A stretch of DNA of 64,000 nucleotides from Ktedonobacter sp. SOSP1-85 (GTDB taxonomy: Bacteria > Chloroflexota > Ktedonobacteria > Ktedonobacterales > Ktedonobacteraceae): positions 1,612,001 to 1,676,000 of the forward strand of contig NZ_BNJI01000003.1 of assembly GCF_016587415.1 (NCBI RefSeq), in the 5' to 3' direction. The translations under genes were made by a program, and so were the position numbers. Below the pieces are notes generated by a model. The model was not told where the DNA came from, made no database searches, and worked only from the letters and a program-made list of their open reading frames with translations. Positions 1 to 9,110 of this stretch are shown here, piece after piece. Positions within the stretch are counted from its first letter, which is position 1. The number at the start of each line of letters is the position of its first letter.

Positions 1-2265
1 AGCCAGGGGAATCAGACGCAGAGCAAGCTGACGTTTGGCCCCTGCAAGGCTGATACGCAACTGGCTGCCCTCCAGTTCGGCGGTGATGTGCGTCAGGCCA
101 TCTGTATCATGCAGGTCAAATGTCCCTCGTTCCAGCAGATAAGCCTCGACTGTGATATCCGCAAAGGGTTCCTCGGCAGTGAACGAGACAGGTTCGGTAG
201 TCGGAATGAGCGCGTTAGCACGCACATAAAGGGGAAGGGTTTCTAGCGGTACTTGCACTCGGATCGAACGAGGGCCAGTGAATGTTTTGCGTGTCCAGTA
301 ATCAATCCAATGGCCTGCAGGCAGATAGATCGTGCGCTCCCCGCTGAGATTGTAGATAGGGGCTACCAGCAGCTCCTCGCCGAGCATATACTGCAAATCC
401 ATCGTGTGGGTCGAGGGATCATCCGGGAATTCGAGTACCATTGGCCGCATAATGGGCAGGCTGGTTCGCGCGGCTACACACGCGTAGGTGTAGAGATATG
501 GCAGCAGGCGATAACGTAGACGAGTGTAGGTGCGAAAGAGCTCCAGTCCCCGCGGACCAAAATCCCAGGGAAGACGGGTAGAATTGCCATGGGCGCGGAT
601 CATTGGCGAGAAAAGGCCAAACTGTGCCCAGCGAACATAGAGTTCTGTGGAGGGATGGCCTGTGAAGCCGCCAACATCGTGGCTCCAGAAAGCGTGCCCA
701 CACATAGCCATGCTCAGTCCGCTACGTATGGTCGAAGCCATGGCGGGAAAGGTGCTGTTGACATCGCCACTCCACTGGGCTGCATGGCGTTGCCCGCCCG
801 CGTAGGTGGAGCGTGCCCAGACCAATCCAGTGTGGCCTGTAACCTCCTCAGTCACTTGCGCGACAATGTCGTTGTACAGCAGCGAGTAGAGATTATGGAG
901 TTGCTCGCCTTTGATGCCACTATAAGTTAGCGCGTCGTTAGGAATGCCTTCGCCAAAATCCGTCTTATACACGTCGGCGCCAATGCGAAGCGGTTCGCGC
1001 AGCAGTTCTTTAAACCAGGCGATGGCCTCGGGGTTGGTGACATCGATGATGCCAACTGGCGGGTGGAAACCACCCCAGATATCGACCACGTACGTTTGAC
1101 CTTGCGTGTTCTTGAGAAAATATCCCTTCTCATCCCCCCTGGTAAAATACTCGCTCTCGATGCCAATATATGGATGCATCCAGAGACACACCTTGAAGCC
1201 CATCGATTTAAGCTCAGCCAGCAGACCAGCGGGATCAGGGAATAGCTCGCTATCCCATAATAGCTCCGACCAGCGGCCAAAACGCTGCCAGTAGCAGTCC
1301 AGATGTAAGACATCACAGGGAATCTCGTGCTCACGAATCAGTCGGGCCCGGCGCAGTACCTCTTCCGCACTATCACGTTGAAACCCCGAGGAGATCCAGG
1401 TACCCAGAGACCACTTGGGCGGCAGAATGGGGAAACTTACCAGCGAGCCATATTTGGTAACGATGCTCTTGAGATCGGGCCCGGCTATCATATAGTAGTC
1501 AAGCGCGCTGTCCCGGCTAATGATGCTGTAAGTCGCCGTGTTGCTTGCCACCATGTCAAAATCCACCGCATTCGTGGTATCGACGAAAACACCATACTTG
1601 CGTGTACTCACGACAAAGGGCACATTTTTGTAGGAGCGCTCGCTAAATGCTCCACCGCAATCGATATTCCAGGTCGTAATGCGTTGCCCGCGTTTATCGA
1701 AATCAGTAAATTTTTCACCAAAGCCAAAGAAGTGCTCATCTGGCTCAGCGGTAAAGCTATCGTGGAACGCGACACGATGACCATTTATCTTGCTTAGGCC
1801 AAAGGGCAGCACGGTCAACTTCATGCGTACATTGGTAACTTCACTGTAATTTTGCGAAAGCAGGAGGCGACCATCAGTGTCACGGAAAGTGAGATGAAAA
1901 GGTTGAAGGGCGACCTCTATACGCAACGATGGCGTTTGCAAGTAAACGTACCCCTCGGAATGTGTTATAGTCACTTCGCACTCATCTGCCGGAAAGTCGC
2001 GTGCCAGGCGTATACGCGCGGGATCGCTCTCCTCATTCTCCAGCAGCACTCGCGCGATGCCATCGGCTACCAGGGTGAGCGTGACAGTGGCGTTTTCTCC
2101 GCTACGTGTCTGGCCCTGTAGCACAATTCCTCGCGCATGCTGTTCTTTGACCTCTGCCTGAACAAGAAAATCAGGCCCTCCCTGGTCCTCTGCCTCGCGC
2201 ACAGGAAGATGGGGCGGCTCAGTCATATACACATTGTACGGGAGCAATGGAACCTGATCAGCCAT
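1..2265 (-). CDS. GH31 alpha-xylosidase/alpha-glucosidase, 3' end outside window
   Basis: Glycoside hydrolase family 31 enzyme, resembling the YicI-type alpha-xylosidases that release xylose or glucose from the non-reducing end of alpha-linked oligosaccharides. The frame is open from an ATG at 2265 to the window edge (755 codons), so the C-terminus is missing. The nucleophile Asp436 lies in KTDFGEG, and the acid/base Asp501 lies 65 residues later in the QWSGDVNST context; this spacing is normal for the family. No signal peptide is seen, so it is probably cytoplasmic and acts on imported oligosaccharide. An AAGGAG ribosome-binding site precedes the ATG by about 9 bases. It is divergent from the lacI-type gene and an ABC sugar transporter, which suggests one catabolic locus. 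The family call is secure; alpha-xylosidase versus alpha-glucosidase is inference. Confidence 0.88.
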   Translation of the reverse strand, partial: MADQVPLLPYNVYMTEPPHLPVREAEDQGGPDFLVQAEVKEQHARGIVLQGQTRSGENATVTLTLVADGIARVLLENEESDPARIRLARDFPADECEVTITHSEGYVYLQTPSLRIEVALQPFHLTFRDTDGRLLLSQNYSEVTNVRMKLTVLPFGLSKINGHRVAFHDSFTAEPDEHFFGFGEKFTDFDKRGQRITTWNIDCGGAFSERSYKNVPFVVSTRKYGVFVDTTNAVDFDMVASNTATYSIISRDSALDYYMIAGPDLKSIVTKYGSLVSFPILPPKWSLGTWISSGFQRDSAEEVLRRARLIREHEIPCDVLHLDCYWQRFGRWSELLWDSELFPDPAGLLAELKSMGFKVCLWMHPYIGIESEYFTRGDEKGYFLKNTQGQTYVVDIWGGFHPPVGIIDVTNPEAIAWFKELLREPLRIGADVYKTDFGEGIPNDALTYSGIKGEQLHNLYSLLYNDIVAQVTEEVTGHTGLVWARSTYAGGQRHAAQWSGDVNSTFPAMASTIRSGLSMAMCGHAFWSHDVGGFTGHPSTELYVRWAQFGLFSPMIRAHGNSTRLPWDFGPRGLELFRTYTRLRYRLLPYLYTYACVAARTSLPIMRPMVLEFPDDPSTHTMDLQYMLGEELLVAPIYNLSGERTIYLPAGHWIDYWTRKTFTGPRSIRVQVPLETLPLYVRANALIPTTEPVSFTAEEPFADITVEAYLLERGTFDLHDTDGLTHITAELEGSQLRISLAGAKRQLALRLIPLA

Positions 2266-2404
2266 AAGAATCTACTCCTTCCATATCAGTGAAATGCTTT
2301 GTCCGTTGAAAGGTAGCACATCAAGTCATCTGCACATAGAAACGATAGGATGGCATAGAGAGTTTGCCGCCGAAAACAAACTTTTTAATTTGGAGAATGT
2401 TCTC

Positions 2405-2433
2405 TTGACAATGGGCCTACCATTGAGTAATCT
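2405..2433 (+). promoter_or_regulatory. sigma-70-type promoter of the lacI-family gene
   Basis: TTGACA at 2405-2410, a 17-bp spacer and TAATCT at 2428-2433, about 100 bp upstream of the LacI-family start codon. The operator at 2449-2464 lies just past the expected transcription start, as in negative autoregulation. Confidence 0.6.
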
Positions 2434-2448
2434 CATAATAGGATCGAT

Positions 2449-2464
2449 TTGGGAGCGATCCCAA
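2449..2464. promoter_or_regulatory. LacI-type operator, copy 1
   Basis: TTGGGAGCGATCCCAA, an almost perfect palindrome of the type bound by LacI/GalR repressors. It lies about 16 bp downstream of the -10 box. A near-identical site occurs at 3672-3685 with the same position relative to its promoter, which makes both likely targets of the adjacent regulator. Confidence 0.7.
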
Positions 2465-2531
2465 AACTATTGTACATGATGCATTGCCCAAAAGTAAACG
2501 CTAGAGATTCAAAAAATACAAAGAGGTTGAA

Positions 2532-3572
2532 ATGCCGCAATTGACGATTGAAGATATTGCCAGATTAGCTGGTGTTTCTCGCTCAACAGTGTCACGGGTC
2601 CTCAATAGTCAGCCGAGCGTCCGGCCTGCTGTAAGAGACCGTGTGCAGGAAGTGATTATCGCGCACGGATACACTCCCCAGGCAGCGGCGCGTCAGCTCG
2701 CCACACAGCGTACGCGTAGCATTGGGCTGATTTTGCCCGATAATGTCTATAACCTCTTTGGCAACCCAATTTTTGCCTTGATGAGCCAGGGAGTGAGCCA
2801 GGTTTGCGCGCAACAAGGTTATACATCTCTGCTCTTTATGGGTCGGCAGGATATGAATGAACAAGATATGTTTAAAATGCTGCGCGGGCGTGAGTTTGAT
2901 GGGGTTGTGTTAATTAGCAGCAACACCAATGATACCTACGCGGCCTTTCTCAAAGAGACGGGCATTCCCTATACGCGGATTGGCCATGAGCCAGGACTAG
3001 ACGACCTCAGGTACGTAGATGTGGACAATGTCGAGGCCGCGCGTATCGGGGTCAAGCACCTGATCTCGCTAGGGCATTGGCGTATAGCTATGCTTAAAGG
3101 GCTGGCCAGGGACACTTGTACTTCCGACCGCTATCAAGGCTATAAGGAGGCTTTGGAGGAAGCCGGTATCCCGCTGGACCCGGAGCTGGTCGGTGATGGA
3201 GATTGGTCCACCGCTAGTGGTTATGAGTTGACAAAGCGTTTTTTGCGGCTTGAGAGGCCGCCCACAGCCCTCTTTTCCTCCAACGATATGATGGTCGCGG
3301 GCGTAATTCGGGCAGCACACGAACAGGGACGAAGTGTGCCTGAAGATCTAGCTATTGTCGGTTTCGACGATCTGCCCCAGACAACGATGATCTTCCCGGA
3401 TTTGACTACCATCCGACAACCCTGCGTGGAGCTGGGTATCCGCGCTGCCGAGATGCTTATTGAGCAATTGGAGCATGACACAAAAGAGACCAAACCCATG
3501 CATGTCATTTTACCGACAACACTGGTGATTCGTGAATCTTGCGGCTCCAAGCACCGCCCGGTTGTTTCTTAA
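2532..3572 (+). CDS. LacI family transcriptional regulator
   Basis: Sugar-responsive repressor of 346 residues, a typical length. The N-terminal LacI helix-turn-helix is at residues 3-25 (TIEDIARLAGVSRSTVSRVL), followed by a periplasmic-binding-protein-like effector domain. The end of that domain contains the family motif AIVGFDDLP. The ATG is preceded by AAAGAGGTTGA. Its neighbours are a divergent GH31 glycosidase and a downstream ABC sugar transporter, so it most likely controls this locus. Two matching palindromes, one in front of this gene and one in the gap before the transporter, are its probable operators. The inducer is unknown; an alpha-xyloside or a related oligosaccharide is a guess from the neighbours. 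Confidence 0.92.
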   Translation: MPQLTIEDIARLAGVSRSTVSRVLNSQPSVRPAVRDRVQEVIIAHGYTPQAAARQLATQRTRSIGLILPDNVYNLFGNPIFALMSQGVSQVCAQQGYTSLLFMGRQDMNEQDMFKMLRGREFDGVVLISSNTNDTYAAFLKETGIPYTRIGHEPGLDDLRYVDVDNVEAARIGVKHLISLGHWRIAMLKGLARDTCTSDRYQGYKEALEEAGIPLDPELVGDGDWSTASGYELTKRFLRLERPPTALFSSNDMMVAGVIRAAHEQGRSVPEDLAIVGFDDLPQTTMIFPDLTTIRQPCVELGIRAAEMLIEQLEHDTKETKPMHVILPTTLVIRESCGSKHRPVVS

Positions 3573-3625
3573 CGCAGGTTCATTATTCAATATAAGCTAC
3601 GGCATCTGGATAACAAGCAAGAAAC

Positions 3626-3685
3626 TTGACAAGCGCATATTTATTAGGTACACTCATTCGTAATAAAGTTATGGGAGCGTTCCCA
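3626..3685 (+). promoter_or_regulatory. second LacI-regulated promoter and operator
   Basis: TTGACA (3626-3631), a 17-bp spacer, TACACT (3649-3654), then the palindrome TGGGAGCGTTCCCA at 3672-3685. The architecture copies that of the lacI promoter. It could drive the transporter genes from 4225 through a leader of about 560 bases. Confidence 0.55.
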
Positions 3686-3709
3686 AACGACACCAGTTCA
3701 TTTTAGCTG

Positions 3710-3852
3710 AATAAAGAGCAGAGGTTGCAATGCTGCAATTCACGATTAAACGTGAGCAAAACCAGAGTAGGTCTGCTAGCCAGATCACGTATTGTATCCA
3801 GCTCCAGAGATCCCATCCGGTAAAAAACATGGCGTCAGGGGCTCATAAATAG
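3710..3852 (+). pseudogene. decayed duplicate of a lacI-type 5' end
   Basis: Around 3721-3747 the sequence matches the start of the LacI-family gene (GAGGTTG, ATGC-GCAATT-ACGATT) with only a few differences. After that the similarity is lost, and the frame closes after 40 codons at 3850-3852. Together with the copied promoter and operator just upstream, this looks like the remains of a duplicated repressor gene, or a promoter duplication that carried the first codons along. The rest of the gap to 4224 shows no gene I can support. Confidence 0.4.
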
Positions 3853-4173
3853 GTTCCTGTCGATATTTCTACCTACTTGCGCACCCAATAGCACCTGACT
3901 TTCTAGCGTATGTTCCCCGCTTTTCTAGGCAAAGCATATTGTCATTGAAGAAGCATTTTCTTGTCATCAGTTCAAAAGGTTGAGCTGATGTACGTAATAT
4001 ACAGGTATTTCGACGAGCCCAGGAAATGCGCTCACCTTTCTGTTTCTAGCCTCGCCAAATATGGAGCTTAGAGTGGGAACTTCTTACTACGCATGTCTAG
4101 TTGATATGTTGTTAGCTAGAGGATACGTCGTGCCTGATGGAATGAGTATTATTTGGGAATTGGATGTTGCTGT

Positions 4174-4202
4174 TTGACATCTCTCTTTCCACTTGATATA
4201 TG
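4174..4202 (+). promoter_or_regulatory. possible proximal promoter of the sugar ABC operon
   Basis: TTGACA at 4174-4179, 17 bp, then TATATG at 4197-4202. This lies just upstream of the permease ATG and its AAGGAA ribosome-binding site. No operator-like palindrome overlaps it. Confidence 0.4.
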
Positions 4203-4224
4203 GGACTGAGAAGGAACTATCGCT

Positions 4225-5223
4225 ATGCAAGCACCAACGTTACCAACTGAACAGAAGACAGTGAGCCACCAGCGGCAGAATGCCCCTAAGCGCTCCCTCT
4301 GGTGGGAGATGCGTACAAATGTCTGGTCGTATATCTATGTCACGCCGATGCTTGTGCTGTTGCTGGTTTTCGTTGTCTATCCTACTTTCGCCTCGTTGGG
4401 TTACACGCTCTATCAATGGAATGGCATTGGTGACCCTTCAAACTATGTGGGCCTGGATAACTTTGTACGCGTCATACACGATCCCTTTTTCTGGGGCGCC
4501 TTTCAGCATACGTTCATTTATACCCTCGTGCTGGTGCCTATCCAGTTACTCCTAGCCCTGGCGCTGGCGCTCGTCCTCAATAATCCCAAATTGCGCTTTG
4601 CTTCTTTCTATCGCTCGGTCTATTTTATTCCGGCTGTGACTTCTCCCGCGGTCATTGGTGTTGTGATCCAGCTGATTCTCTCAAATTTTGGCGATAACCT
4701 GAATCAGCTTTTGTTGAACATGCACCTGATTCATGAACATATTGACTGGCTGGGGGACCCACGTTTCGCGCTGGGCATTATTATCGTGGTGGGCATCTGG
4801 AATACGCTGGGCTATAACATGGTCTATTTCCTTGCCGGACTGCAAACCATCCCGGCCGAGCTCTATGAAGCGGCCAGCATTGATGGGGCCAACAGCTTTG
4901 CGCGCTTCTTCAGGATCACTATTCCGCTCTTGCGCGCGGTTGGCCTGGTCATTGTGATCCTGGCGATTCTGGGCAGTCTCCAGGTCTTTGACCTGGTCCT
5001 GGTCTTGACCGATGGTGGTCCCTATAGCGCGACCGAGGTGGTTAACACCTATATCTATCACCAGGCATTTGGTGGCTCCGCCCGCGCAGGCGTTCAACCC
5101 AATGTCGGCTTTGCCTCGGCTGCTTCATTCTTCTATGGCGTGATCTTGCTAGGTCTCTCCTTAGCGCAAGTGCTGATATTCCGTTACATCAATCGCCAGC
5201 GCGCCCTTGAGAGCGGCCAATAA
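4225..5223 (+). CDS. ABC sugar transporter permease, MalF/UgpA type
   Basis: Inner-membrane permease of 332 residues for a family-1 sugar ABC importer. After a charged N-terminal tail there are six predicted membrane segments. The EAA loop that docks the ATPase is visible late in the protein (ELYEAASIDGANSFARFFRI). It is followed after 24 bases by the second permease, so the two are co-transcribed. No ATP-binding subunit is encoded nearby, which is common where one MsmK/UgpC-type ATPase serves many importers. The substrate is unknown; the GH31 neighbour suggests an oligosaccharide. Confidence 0.92.
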   Translation: MQAPTLPTEQKTVSHQRQNAPKRSLWWEMRTNVWSYIYVTPMLVLLLVFVVYPTFASLGYTLYQWNGIGDPSNYVGLDNFVRVIHDPFFWGAFQHTFIYTLVLVPIQLLLALALALVLNNPKLRFASFYRSVYFIPAVTSPAVIGVVIQLILSNFGDNLNQLLLNMHLIHEHIDWLGDPRFALGIIIVVGIWNTLGYNMVYFLAGLQTIPAELYEAASIDGANSFARFFRITIPLLRAVGLVIVILAILGSLQVFDLVLVLTDGGPYSATEVVNTYIYHQAFGGSARAGVQPNVGFASAASFFYGVILLGLSLAQVLIFRYINRQRALESGQ

Positions 5224-5247
5224 AGAAGATGTACAGGGAGGTTTCTG

Positions 5248-6132
5248 ATGAGTGTTTCTTCTATAACAGAGAAGCAAAAAAGACCCCGCGGGTTATTCTA
5301 CAAACTTCGCCAGAAAGGGGGCATCGGGCTAACCCACCTCATTCTGCTCGTCGGCGGCCTTATCTGGATGTACCCATTTCTCTGGATGCTGGGCAGTTCG
5401 CTGAAGACCAACGGCGACTTCTTTGACCAGGGATTGAATATTTTCCCTCGGCAGGTTGAGTGGTCTAACTATGTCAATGCCTGGAATGAGGCCTCTTTTG
5501 GCCAGTACTTCTTCAACACCGCCATCGTGGCGGGAACAACCGTCATCGTGGTGCTGCTTTTTACCGCGATGGCTGGTTACGCGCTGGCACGTACGAAGTT
5601 TCCTGGCAAGAAACTCTTGCTCGGGCTCATCGCGCTGACGCTCTTTCTCCCGCATGGCTATACTATTATTCCTGTCTTCGATGTTGTCCAGCGCCTCGGC
5701 TTGTTGAATACGCTGGCCTCGGTCATTCTGGTGCAGGCGTCTGGCGGCATGGTTTTCAGCACCTTTTTGTTCATGGGCTACTTCTCATCTATGGAGCGCG
5801 AGATTGAGGATGCGGCACGCGTTGATGGCGCAAACTTCAACCAGCGCTTCTGGATGGTGATGTTTCCCCTGGCCGGTCCCATGCTGGCTACGGTGGCCCT
5901 CTTTACCTTCATCGGCGCCTGGAACAGTTTCTTCATTCCCCTTGTCTTTACGCTGGGCGTTCCTGAACTGCGTACCCTGGCAGTGGGTATGTATGCCTTT
6001 ATCGCCGAAAATAGCACAAACTGGACCTACCTGGCCGCTGGTTCGGTGATTACTCTGGGTCCCATTATGGTGGTCTTCATTCTGCTACAGCGCTATTTCA
6101 TCAATGGCGTGGCTGGTGCCGTCAAATCATAG
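5248..6132 (+). CDS. ABC sugar transporter permease, MalG/UgpE type
   Basis: Second permease of the importer, 294 residues with six membrane segments. Its EAA loop reads EIEDAARVDGANFNQRFW. The start ATG follows AGGGAGG at a good distance. It pairs with the MalF-type protein just upstream. After its stop codon comes the large palindromic repeat at 6206-6306, then the binding-protein gene, so the permeases and the binding protein may be expressed at different levels. Confidence 0.92.
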   Translation: MSVSSITEKQKRPRGLFYKLRQKGGIGLTHLILLVGGLIWMYPFLWMLGSSLKTNGDFFDQGLNIFPRQVEWSNYVNAWNEASFGQYFFNTAIVAGTTVIVVLLFTAMAGYALARTKFPGKKLLLGLIALTLFLPHGYTIIPVFDVVQRLGLLNTLASVILVQASGGMVFSTFLFMGYFSSMEREIEDAARVDGANFNQRFWMVMFPLAGPMLATVALFTFIGAWNSFFIPLVFTLGVPELRTLAVGMYAFIAENSTNWTYLAAGSVITLGPIMVVFILLQRYFINGVAGAVKS

Positions 6133-6180
6133 TGACATGGATGGGAGGTTGGCTTCCAGCCTGCCTCCTCCATGCTCTTA

Positions 6181-6328
6181 GTGGTAGATTTACGTAATTT
6201 GTAGATGTAGGGTCCATGCGGGCATGGACTGCCGAGGCCCGCAGGCCGATATCCCGCCGTTGCGGAGGTCGCTTCACTCGTAGTCCATGCCCGCATGGAC
6301 CCTACAGATTATGTGAATTCACCACTTA
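6181..6328. repeat. long palindromic repeat element, copy A
   Basis: Perfect 25-bp inverted arms (6206-6230 and 6282-6306, TGTAGGGTCCATGC...) enclose about 50 bp. Imperfect outer arms extend the fold to about 6181 and 6328. The interior (GAGGCCCGCAGGCCGA ... GGTCGC-TTCACTCG) is shared in inverted orientation with the copy at 14770-14868, so this is a mobile or amplified repeat family rather than an isolated terminator. Confidence 0.8.
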
Positions 6329-6492
6329 GGCACAGGTAAGCTTATCTATGCTACATTTTGCGAGATAGGGAGTCTGCAAGGAGGTGAGGCCAACAGTCTG
6401 ATAATACATCGATACATCCTATCCGACATTCAATGAAGAGTAAGTGAAGCACATTCAACCACTTTATTTCGCAAGCAAAGGAGCATCTCGAC

Positions 6493-7968
6493 ATGGATTT
6501 TTCTTCGCGTTTCAGTCGGCGCAATTTCGTGAAAACGGCTGCGGCTACAGCGGGGGCTGCTACGCTGGGTAGTGCCCTGGCAGCCTGTGGTGGTAGTGGC
6601 GGTTCTTCATCAACGATTACACTCAACTATTGGGACTATTTTGTTAGCCAGGCACCCTGGATCGATAATGAGATCAAGCTGTTTGAGAAAGCGCACTCCG
6701 GCATCAAGATCAAAAAGACTATCCAATTGAGTTCTTCCTATGCCAATCTCTATGCGTTGGCCGTGAAGAGTCACAATACTCCTGATGTGGCGATGATTCC
6801 TGGCCAACCCAACTTCAATATTCAAGTCTCGCAGGGTTGGTTTATGCCGGTCGATAAGTGGGCCAATGCTGCCTGGAAAGCGAAGTTCCCTGAAGGCACC
6901 TTCCACGAAGGAAACAATGTGTTTAACGGGAAACTTTACTCCGCCCCGATCTCCGGTGCCGCTCCCTGGCTGCAGCTCTATATTAGTAATAAAGTCTTCC
7001 GCGATGCTGGCCTGGTCAATAGCGATGGTAGCGTGAAGATACCCAGAACCTGGGATGATGTGACACATGCTGCCGAAACCATTGTCAAGAAGAGTGGTGG
7101 CAGTACCTATGGTCTGGGCTTTGGCAACAGTGGAGGAAGCATGTTCCAATGGCTCACGCATGTCTTCACCCTGGGCGCTGGCGCGGTTGGCGGCGGTTAT
7201 ACGATGGATTACCGTGTAGGTAAATACACCTATAGCACGGATCGCAACTATTACGACTTCATCAGCCTCTTCAAAGAGTGGAAAAACAAAGGCTATGTTT
7301 ACCCGAACGCGGTAAGTATCTCTGACGAGGTCAGCCGTGCCTACTTCGAGCGCGCCAAGTACGGAATGACCATTGGAGGCGTCTGGAACCAGGCCGAATG
7401 GACCACGCATAACTTCACCGATTACTCGCTGACGACGTTGCTCTGCCCCACGGAAACGCCAAAGGGCTACTTCCCTACAAGTCCGGGTGGCACCCTCTGG
7501 GCTATTCCCGCGCAGACGAAGCATCCCGAAGAGGCCTGGGCCTGGTTCGACTGGCTGTATAGCGTGGATGCTGGCAAGCGCTGGACGCAGCAGTTCAACG
7601 AGGATCTCTCGGCCTTCCCCCAGAATAACGATTCCAGCAAGATCAAATTCAAACCATTTGCCCAGTTTGTTGGTCTCAGCAAGTTTGCAATGCCTGCTCC
7701 TGATCCCAGCATAAGCAATCCTCAGACGGCACATGTGGAAGTGCAGACGGTCAAGCCCAATCTGGATGATGTCATCGCTGGCTATTATACCGGTCAGCTT
7801 CAGGATCTTCATGCCGCCCTTTCCGACATAGAAGGACGTATGCAGAAGGCCCAGGATGATGCCGTCAAGGTAGCACAACAGAAGGGCTTCAAGGTTAGCC
7901 CAGACGATTACAAGTTCACCGATTGGGACCCAACCAAGCCCTATATCACCAAACCTGCTCAGGGCTAG
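6493..7968 (+). CDS. extracellular sugar-binding lipoprotein, family 1
   Basis: Solute-binding protein of the preceding ABC permeases, 491 residues. The N-terminus has a twin-arginine motif (SRRNFVK) followed by an alanine-rich stretch and a lipobox (ALAAC), so the mature protein is probably a Tat-exported lipoprotein on the outer face of the membrane. A Gly/Ser linker leads into an SBP_bac_1 fold. AAAGGAG precedes the ATG. It sits 360 bases downstream of the permeases, separated by the palindromic repeat, with a large 5' leader of its own. A long open frame on the opposite strand is a codon-composition artefact. Confidence 0.92.
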   Translation: MDFSSRFSRRNFVKTAAATAGAATLGSALAACGGSGGSSSTITLNYWDYFVSQAPWIDNEIKLFEKAHSGIKIKKTIQLSSSYANLYALAVKSHNTPDVAMIPGQPNFNIQVSQGWFMPVDKWANAAWKAKFPEGTFHEGNNVFNGKLYSAPISGAAPWLQLYISNKVFRDAGLVNSDGSVKIPRTWDDVTHAAETIVKKSGGSTYGLGFGNSGGSMFQWLTHVFTLGAGAVGGGYTMDYRVGKYTYSTDRNYYDFISLFKEWKNKGYVYPNAVSISDEVSRAYFERAKYGMTIGGVWNQAEWTTHNFTDYSLTTLLCPTETPKGYFPTSPGGTLWAIPAQTKHPEEAWAWFDWLYSVDAGKRWTQQFNEDLSAFPQNNDSSKIKFKPFAQFVGLSKFAMPAPDPSISNPQTAHVEVQTVKPNLDDVIAGYYTGQLQDLHAALSDIEGRMQKAQDDAVKVAQQKGFKVSPDDYKFTDWDPTKPYITKPAQG

Positions 7969-8041
7969 CATGCCGAGGAGCGAAGCTCTCCCCGAGTCAG
8001 AGAGTTCCGTCTCGTAGGTCTACTTACAATGAAGGCCAGAA

Positions 8042-8103
8042 TCTGGAGGCGTAAGTCGTCGAACGAGGCAATTTCACCTCGTTCGACGACTTACGCCTCC
8101 AGA
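8042..8103. terminator. 27-bp perfect hairpin between convergent genes
   Basis: Arms 8042-8068 and 8077-8103 are exact reverse complements with an 8-base loop. It lies between the end of the binding-protein gene and the end of the convergent minus-strand operon, so it could end transcription from both sides. No U-run follows on either strand. Confidence 0.65.
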
Positions 8104-8342
8104 ATACTGAGCCAGATTTCGACGGAACCATTGCTATTGATGTTTAGACGATTTTATCTCGATGTCATGCCTGCGATCCCATCAACACTCTACCACACGA
8201 CGCGAGGTCGATGTTGAAGCGGGGTTGCCTCGAAACTGGCTTGCTGTTTCATCTGTTGCTCACGCCAGTGATAAACCAGGTGCGTTGTGTCATTTTCCAT
8301 TCTCCCGCCATTGATGGTGGTGTTTCTCAGCTTCGGCTCCGC

Positions 8343-9098
8343 TCACGACGCAGTAACTTCATCGATGGCTCGCAACCCGTTCAGCGTGCGCGGATAGCCG
8401 ATGAACGGCAAGAGCTGCGTCAGGACATCGATCAGTTTCGCGCGGTCGTTGCCGACATGCAGATTCGCAGCGACATGGCCCTTGACTTGCGGGTCGCATC
8501 CGCCGAGCGCGACAAGCATGCTCAAGGTAAGAAGCTCGCGGGTCGGAATATTGATGCCAGTACGGGTGAGATGGTCGCCGAAGCAGTTGGCCGATAACAA
8601 ACGCTGGATATGCTGCTGATCGGGAGGTGCAGCAGCGTACAGCTTTTCGACGACCTCATCGCCGACGATGTGTTTTTGGGCCTCCAGGCCCTTCTGGGAG
8701 CGGGTATCGGGCGTGGTCGTAGATTGTCCCGGGAGAGGCAATTGGACGCCTCGCTCAGTGAGGATCTCATTGGTAACGTGAATAAAGTCGAAGACCTTCG
8801 CCATGCCCACATAGGGCACCGCCTGGTACACGATCTCCTTGATCTCGACTGGAGTCACCCCGACCGTGAGTGCTGCTCCGACCATAACGCGGTACTCACG
8901 AAGCGCCTGAGAAGCAATGAGCGCCGCAAGCTGGATCATCAGCCTGGTCCGCGTATCCAACTTGCTAGACGCCAGGACCTCGTCGAAGGCGAAGTTATCG
9001 AAGGTTTCGATCAGTTCCGGGTCGGTCACCGCCAGGGTAGAGACGTGTCCAGGAAACAGTTCGTCATGGTTTTTCTGCGCTCGCTCGTTGGGTTTCAT
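8343..9098 (-). CDS. carboxymuconolactone decarboxylase family protein
   Basis: Protein of 251 residues with two tandem AhpD/CMD-like helical domains (about residues 30-115 and 145-245), an arrangement seen in gamma-carboxymuconolactone decarboxylase-like proteins. No CxxC peroxidatic pair is visible, so an alkylhydroperoxidase role is unlikely and the activity is unknown. It is last in a four-gene minus-strand operon (cupin, aldo/keto reductase, SDR, this gene). The stop codon of the SDR gene overlaps its GAGGAG ribosome-binding site, which indicates translational coupling. This cluster type is often found beside an AraC regulator and oxidoreductases for reactive carbonyls. Confidence 0.85.
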   Translation of the reverse strand: MKPNERAQKNHDELFPGHVSTLAVTDPELIETFDNFAFDEVLASSKLDTRTRLMIQLAALIASQALREYRVMVGAALTVGVTPVEIKEIVYQAVPYVGMAKVFDFIHVTNEILTERGVQLPLPGQSTTTPDTRSQKGLEAQKHIVGDEVVEKLYAAAPPDQQHIQRLLSANCFGDHLTRTGINIPTRELLTLSMLVALGGCDPQVKGHVAANLHVGNDRAKLIDVLTQLLPFIGYPRTLNGLRAIDEVTAS

Positions 9099-9110
9099 GC
9101 GTACTTCTCC

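Noticed and set aside
6610..7971. 453-codon open frame antisense to the sugar-binding protein gene
   Set aside because: It mirrors the sense gene for its whole length, has no recognisable domain, and arises from the codon composition of the binding-protein gene.
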